This document shows, piece by piece, positions 60,108 to 64,000 of a DNA stretch of 64,000 bases; within the stretch, counting starts at the first letter, position 1; every line of letters begins with the position of its first letter. The notes beneath the pieces were generated by a model, which searched no databases, was not told the origin of the DNA, and was given only the letters and a program-made list of their open reading frames with translations. Source of the stretch: Verrucomicrobiales bacterium (GTDB taxonomy: Bacteria > Verrucomicrobiota > Verrucomicrobiia > Limisphaerales > J093); assembly GCA_024233305.1 (NCBI GenBank), contig JACKPV010000023.1, positions 620,001 to 684,000 on the forward strand, in the 5' to 3' direction. The translations under genes were made by a program, and so were the position numbers.

Positions 60108-61451
60108 TCAGAGGTATTCGTCCGGGAACTTCCACGGACTTCGGTAAACCGGTCGGGCCAGCCGCGCCGCCTCCGGATCGTCGACGATCCGGTCCGTTGC
60201 GGGATCGAAGCGCACGGACCTTCGCAGCCGGTGGGCGAGGTTCGCCAGGGTGAGCGCGATGTCCACCTTCCAGTGGTAATCCACGCAGCAGCTCGGTTGT
60301 TGGCGGGATTTCACACTGTCGAGCCACTCGCGTTCGTGGCCGGGAGACGGCGGGATGCTCTCGGGCGGTGGCGTGTTGTCCTTCAGAAAGTCGCCTTCGG
60401 GGACGACCTCGTGCGTGCTGTAATTCGTGAACAACGTGCCATTCAACCCGTGGAAGTAGATCCCCAGCCGCCGGGCCGGCGTCCCACGGCCAAAATCGAA
60501 CGCGAAGCTGTTGCAGCAGCTCATCATCCACGTCATCGAAAAGCCGGGGTATTGCCACACGACCTCCTGCACGTCCGGCGCATCGCCATCGTCGCGGATC
60601 ACATACCGTCCGCCCGAGCAGGCGGTCACCAGGGGCGCGCCGAGGTTCAGGGCCCAGACCGGCAAATCGACAATGTGGGGCGCCATGCCCGGGGTCCAGC
60701 CGCCCGAGTAATCCCAGAAGGAACAATGCTCGGTGGCGCTCTTGAACAACAGGGCGTTGTAGGGACGCGACGGCCCCGGCCCGCACCAGAGATCCCAGTC
60801 GAGACCGGCCGGGACGTCTTCGGCGGGGGCGCGGCCGATGCCGTCGCGTCCCTGGTTCATGAAGTTGAACGTCCGGGCCACGCTGATTGGGCCGAGTTTT
60901 CCGGAGCGGATCCACTCGACGACCCGGCGATAGTTGGCGCCGGCGTGGATCTGGGTGCCGATCTGGCTCATGCGTCCGTGCTTCCGGACGGCGTTGCGCA
61001 ACGCCAGGGTCTCGTCCGGGTGAAGGGTCATCGGCTTTTGCAGGTAAATGTCCTTGCCCGCTTCAACCGCCCGGATGCCCATGAGCGCGTGCCAGTGCGG
61101 CGGGGTGGCGATGATGACGGCATCGATGTCGGGGCGGGCAAGGAGTTCGCGGAAATCGTTGTAGCCCGTGGCGGTGTCCTTGAACCGGGCGACGACCGCC
61201 TCGCGTCGTTGGCGGGAGACATCGCAGACGCCGCGGACCACGACGTCCTGGTGGACGGCGCAGTTCTGGAGGTTGGCCTGTCCCATGCCGTTGACCCCGA
61301 TGATCCCGAGTCCGATGCGTTCGCTGGGGGCGGTGCGGCCATCGGCGCCGAGCACGCCCGCGGGGACCACCAGCGGGGCGGTGAGCGCGGCGGAAGTGGT
61401 TTGCAGGAAATGGCGGCGGGTGACGCGCGGGAGGGATGGGGTTTCGTTCAT
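60108..61451 (-). CDS. Tat-exported Gfo/Idh/MocA oxidoreductase
   Basis: This 447-residue protein has an N-terminal Tat signal, TRRHFLQTTSAALTAPLV, which sets the start at ATG 61451. The Rossmann motif is GLGIIGVNGMGQANL and the catalytic EKP is replaced by QKP in KDIYLQKPMTLHPDETLA. The C-terminal part (NFMNQGRDGIGRAPAED, LDWDLWCGPGPSRPYN) is the exported subgroup typical of Verrucomicrobiota and Planctomycetota. It presumably carries a tightly bound NAD(P) through the Tat system and acts on glycans in the periplasm. Confidence 0.9.
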   Translation of the reverse strand: MNETPSLPRVTRRHFLQTTSAALTAPLVVPAGVLGADGRTAPSERIGLGIIGVNGMGQANLQNCAVHQDVVVRGVCDVSRQRREAVVARFKDTATGYNDFRELLARPDIDAVIIATPPHWHALMGIRAVEAGKDIYLQKPMTLHPDETLALRNAVRKHGRMSQIGTQIHAGANYRRVVEWIRSGKLGPISVARTFNFMNQGRDGIGRAPAEDVPAGLDWDLWCGPGPSRPYNALLFKSATEHCSFWDYSGGWTPGMAPHIVDLPVWALNLGAPLVTACSGGRYVIRDDGDAPDVQEVVWQYPGFSMTWMMSCCNSFAFDFGRGTPARRLGIYFHGLNGTLFTNYSTHEVVPEGDFLKDNTPPPESIPPSPGHEREWLDSVKSRQQPSCCVDYHWKVDIALTLANLAHRLRRSVRFDPATDRIVDDPEAARLARPVYRSPWKFPDEYL

Positions 61452-61483
61452 GGCGGGATGGGCGGGATGCGCGGTGGGGTGGT

Positions 61484-62497
61484 TCAGATTGACAGGTGAA
61501 AGGCGCGCCATTGAGCGCGGAGTTCGGTTTCCGGGAGAGCGGCGCCGGCCTGGATCCACAGACGGAATCGCAGGGTCAGGGGGTGGTTCGGAGTGATGAC
61601 GTGGCGCGTGCCCGCGGCCGGAAACGTGGGTTGAAGCCAGTCGAGTTCCGGGTATTGCACCCAATCGCCGGGATAGCCGGGGTTGTCGGCATGCTGGAAC
61701 ACGGTCAGGCCCGCCGGGTGGGCGGCGCCACCGAAACGCCCGGACATCCGCCCCCACGCCATGCGGGGTTCCGCCCGCGGCGGATCGGTGTGGAAGGCGA
61801 TGCGCTGGTCTTCCACCCGGGAGCATCGGATGTTCAAACCGCCATATTTGTCGGTGTCGCGTCGCGCCACGGCAACGTCCCCCTCGAGGGCCTCGAAGCG
61901 GAAGGTCAGGTCGATGACCCGCCCCGCCGGGCCCGCTCTCCAGGCGCGCAGCGCGGCCCATTCGCGGACGATGGGTTGCTGGTCCTCCCAGCGCCAGAGA
62001 TTTTCGGCGCGCAGTTGGGCAAACGCCGCTGTCTCCTGGATTTCGACGCCGCCCGTGGGCCGCGCAAACACCCGCTGCAACGCGTGCAGATCGCCGCGTT
62101 CCCCCCGCCAGTCGACTTCCGGCCACGCCCAGTAGATCCCCCGATGATGCGGATGATCCACCGACCAGTCCTTCGTGAGTTCCTCGCCCGCCGGCCCGAA
62201 GAGCGGGTGGATGTAATTGCTCCGGGGACGGGCGTATTTGACGTTGCCTTGGGCGACCTGCTCGAGCACGGCGCCCGGTTCGAGCGTGGCATGCACGTAG
62301 CGCAGGATGCGGGCATCCCCTTCCAGCAGGTCGTATTGCCCCGTGGCTTTGTCGCGGCGCACCCGCATCGTCGGACGGGCTGCCGCCATTCCCAGCAGGC
62401 TCAGCGCGGCGGCTGACCGGGCTCCCGAGCGAAGGAACCGCCGGCGGGAAAAGGCTGCGGCAGGGGCGACGACCGATCCGTGGGCGTCCAAGGGCAT
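61484..62497 (-). CDS. PmoA (DUF6807) family protein with Tat-like signal, second copy
   Basis: This 337-residue protein has an Arg-Arg leader (FSRRRFLRSGARSAAALSLL) followed by the DUF6807 domain: RSNYIHPLFGPAGEELTKDW, DHPHHRGIYWAWPEVDW, KYGGLNIRCSRV and VFQHADNPGYPGDW. It is the first gene of a minus-strand unit with the Tat oxidoreductase, a second oxidoreductase and the URO-D-like gene, with gaps of 32 and 4 bases and a 4-base overlap. This suggests a periplasm-to-cytoplasm sugar-processing route. Confidence 0.85.
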   Translation of the reverse strand: MPLDAHGSVVAPAAAFSRRRFLRSGARSAAALSLLGMAAARPTMRVRRDKATGQYDLLEGDARILRYVHATLEPGAVLEQVAQGNVKYARPRSNYIHPLFGPAGEELTKDWSVDHPHHRGIYWAWPEVDWRGERGDLHALQRVFARPTGGVEIQETAAFAQLRAENLWRWEDQQPIVREWAALRAWRAGPAGRVIDLTFRFEALEGDVAVARRDTDKYGGLNIRCSRVEDQRIAFHTDPPRAEPRMAWGRMSGRFGGAAHPAGLTVFQHADNPGYPGDWVQYPELDWLQPTFPAAGTRHVITPNHPLTLRFRLWIQAGAALPETELRAQWRAFHLSI

Positions 62498-62680
62498 GGC
62501 CCAAGGCTACGAGATGCGCTGGGGTCGTGACAATCGGCAACTTGGGACCGCGCAATCCGAAGGGCGCCTTCCGGTCTCTTCGGAGCACGGAGTTTAGTCC
62601 GCGGCAGATTCGACCTCGGTCGAATCCAGCGGAACGGACTCCACGCCCCGCTTCCTCGGCCGTTCCGGAGTCGGAGAGAA

Positions 62681-62881
62681 CTGAGCCGTATCGATTCAAC
62701 CCGCGGTACCGCCGACGTGCAGTCGGCGCTGAAATCCAGGGGCTTATGCGGTCTCGCCGGTTCCGAATGGCGGTCAGTGTTTGGTGAACCGTCACGCCCC
62801 GCACCAAGCGTCCGTATCCCCGCTGAATCATGCGCCGACCACCCGCCGGCGGCTACCATCCAGTGAACAGGCACGGTTGAG
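62681..62881 (+). repeat. 201-bp palindromic interspersed element, copy 2
   Basis: It starts CTGAGCCGTATCGATTCAAC, has the inner palindrome GCCGACGTGCAGTCGGC near the left end, and a decayed complementary right end (GCGCCGACC to GGTTGAG). It aligns with the minus strand of 32731-32932 along its length (TGAAATCCA, CTCGCCG-TTCCGA, AATCATGCGCCGAC shared). The rest of 62498-63139 holds no recognisable gene. Confidence 0.75.
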
Positions 62882-63139
62882 ATGCGCCCCACTCCGAAGG
62901 GCCGCGATTCCTGGGGGGTGGGCGGGCGGAAGGCGCGCCTCGGAACGGGTTTCGAGCCCCCCTCTACGCCTTTCGCGGAGAACGTGTTGTGGCGGTCCAG
63001 GGCGATCTCGTTGATCCCGCTGCGGGGGCGTGGATGTCGTTATGAACCATAGGGATTGTGGTTTTGCGGGTGTTGCGCCACAGGATGTTGTGGTTTTGCC
63101 TTTACATGCCGCGGGCGATGGCGTTGATTGGGCGCAGCG

Positions 63140-64000
63140 ATGCATCTGAAGAATCTGACCATTTTCGGCTTCAAGTCGTTTGCCGACAAGACGTCCCTGG
63201 ACTTCCAGCCGGGCATAACGGCCATCGTCGGACCCAACGGGTGCGGCAAGTCGAACGTGGCGGACGCGATCCGCTGGGTCTTGGGCGAACAGTCGGCCAA
63301 GGCGCTGCGCGGTGGCGAGATGGCGGATGTGATCTTCAATGGGACCGAGGGGCGGAAGCAGCTCGCGGTGGCCGAGGTATCGCTGACGATTGGCGGGATT
63401 GACGCGGAGCATCTGAAGGCGTCCGGGGTGGAGCTGTCCTACGACGAACTGACCCTGACCCGGCGCGTTTTCCGCGACGGCGGGAGCGACTATTTCCTGA
63501 ACAAGACGCCCTGTCGCTTGAAGGACATCCAGCAGCTGTTTGCGGGCACCGGGGTTGGTCGGACGAGCTACAGCATCATGGCGCAGGGGAACATCACGCA
63601 AATCCTCTCGAGCAAACCGGAGGATCGGCGGATGGTCTTCGAGGAGGCGGCCGGCATCACGCGGTACAAGGTTCAGAAGAAGGAGGCGTTGCGGAAACTG
63701 GACAGCACGGAGCAGAACCTCCTGCGCGTCTCCGATCTGATCCGGGAGGTCAAGCGCCAGATCATCTCCTTGCAGCGTCAGGCGGGCAAGGCGCGGCGTT
63801 ACCGCCAGTACATGACCGAATTGCAGCACCTGGAGACGCAGCTGGCGCGGCACCAATACGACGGCTGGCTGACCGAGATCCAGGAGCGACAGGCACGGGT
63901 CGAGGGCTTGCGGCGCGAGTCCGAGGCGGCCAGCGAACTGGTGCTCGGGGCCGAGAGCGAGCTGGGCGAACTCCGTCAGCGCCTTTCCGAACTGGAACAT
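63140..64000 (+). CDS. smc: Chromosome segregation protein SMC, 3' end outside window
   Basis: The first 287 residues of SMC are present: MHLKNLTIFGFKSFADKTSL, Walker A AIVGPNGCGKSNVADAIRW, the R-loop and lobe region LGEQSAKALRGGEMADVIF, YFLNKTPCRLKDIQQLF, and the Q-loop-like SIMAQGNITQIL. The start of the first coiled coil follows (EALRKLDSTEQNLLRVSDLI). SMC with ScpAB compacts and segregates chromosomes. The frame is open to the window edge. No strong ribosome site precedes ATG 63140, but conservation begins exactly there. Confidence 0.95.
   Translation, partial: MHLKNLTIFGFKSFADKTSLDFQPGITAIVGPNGCGKSNVADAIRWVLGEQSAKALRGGEMADVIFNGTEGRKQLAVAEVSLTIGGIDAEHLKASGVELSYDELTLTRRVFRDGGSDYFLNKTPCRLKDIQQLFAGTGVGRTSYSIMAQGNITQILSSKPEDRRMVFEEAAGITRYKVQKKEALRKLDSTEQNLLRVSDLIREVKRQIISLQRQAGKARRYRQYMTELQHLETQLARHQYDGWLTEIQERQARVEGLRRESEAASELVLGAESELGELRQRLSELEH

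Noticed and set aside
60108..62831. A single 907-codon gene covering the Tat oxidoreductase and sequence upstream
   Set aside because: The Tat signal at 61451 marks the true start; the upstream part is antisense to or overlaps the PmoA gene in another frame.
1..64000. tRNA or rRNA genes
   Set aside because: I scanned by eye for T-loop consensus and rRNA core sequences and saw none; a covariance-model scan was not possible.

Overview
The window reads as high-GC chromosomal DNA, most likely from a Verrucomicrobiota bacterium of the Limisphaerales/Pedosphaera type. No rRNA marker is present, so this rests on gene content: an H-X9-DG type prepilin, LVIVD-repeat and two-component-propeller secreted proteins, a sulfatase, PmoA (DUF6807) proteins, Tat-exported Gfo/Idh/MocA oxidoreductases, CRTAC1/UnbV and HzsA-like cytochromes, and several families of palindromic interspersed repeats. 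Planctomycetota is the main alternative.

Layout. Positions 1-6.7 kb are an accessory stretch: a truncated LVIVD protein, a DUF5615/DUF433 toxin-antitoxin pair, a prepilin-like protein, a tyrosine recombinase, a DUF488 gene followed by an internally deleted gene, and a Phd/VapC pair. Positions 6.97-13.52 kb are one composite mobile element made of three nested insertion sequences: an IS3 inside the istA gene of an IS21, which sits inside the transposase gene of an ISKra4-family element that also carries a DUF4338 (DruA-like) gene. All three have identifiable ends and target duplications, and removing each in turn restores the reading frame. At 13.69-15.78 kb a short non-autonomous relative of the ISKra4 element, with the same 13-bp ends and a 9-bp duplication, carries a class C-like group II intron with its reverse transcriptase.

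Positions 15.9-20.8 kb hold an aldo/keto reductase and a large secreted HzsA-like cytochrome fused to an FGE-type domain. Positions 21.3-31.0 kb (minus strand) are a seven-gene operon that is the most notable feature. It encodes an MBOAT-SGNH fusion, a carrier protein, an adenylation enzyme whose specificity code reads as the proline code, EtfB, EtfA, an Fe-S quinone-reductase-like protein and an acyl-CoA-dehydrogenase-family flavoprotein of the aminoacyl-carrier type. Together they predict synthesis of a pyrrole-2-carboxyl thioester and its transfer to a cell-envelope acceptor, in an arrangement analogous to Dlt.

Positions 31.5-45.7 kb are mixed: ruvB, repeat clusters, a DegT aminotransferase and Gfo/Idh oxidoreductase, an acetylesterase with a 14-G tract, two tandem NagB-like genes, a PmoA protein, an LRR lipoprotein and a sulfatase. 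Positions 46.7-57.9 kb are a plus-strand run of seven closely spaced genes: RidA-like, HzsA-like cytochrome, CRTAC1/UnbV, ten-heme cytochrome with YVTN propeller and MauG-like end, propeller protein, and two periplasmic binding proteins. Positions 58.0-62.5 kb (minus) encode a URO-D-like protein, two Gfo/Idh/MocA oxidoreductases and a second PmoA protein. The window ends inside smc. No tRNA, rRNA or CRISPR array was seen.
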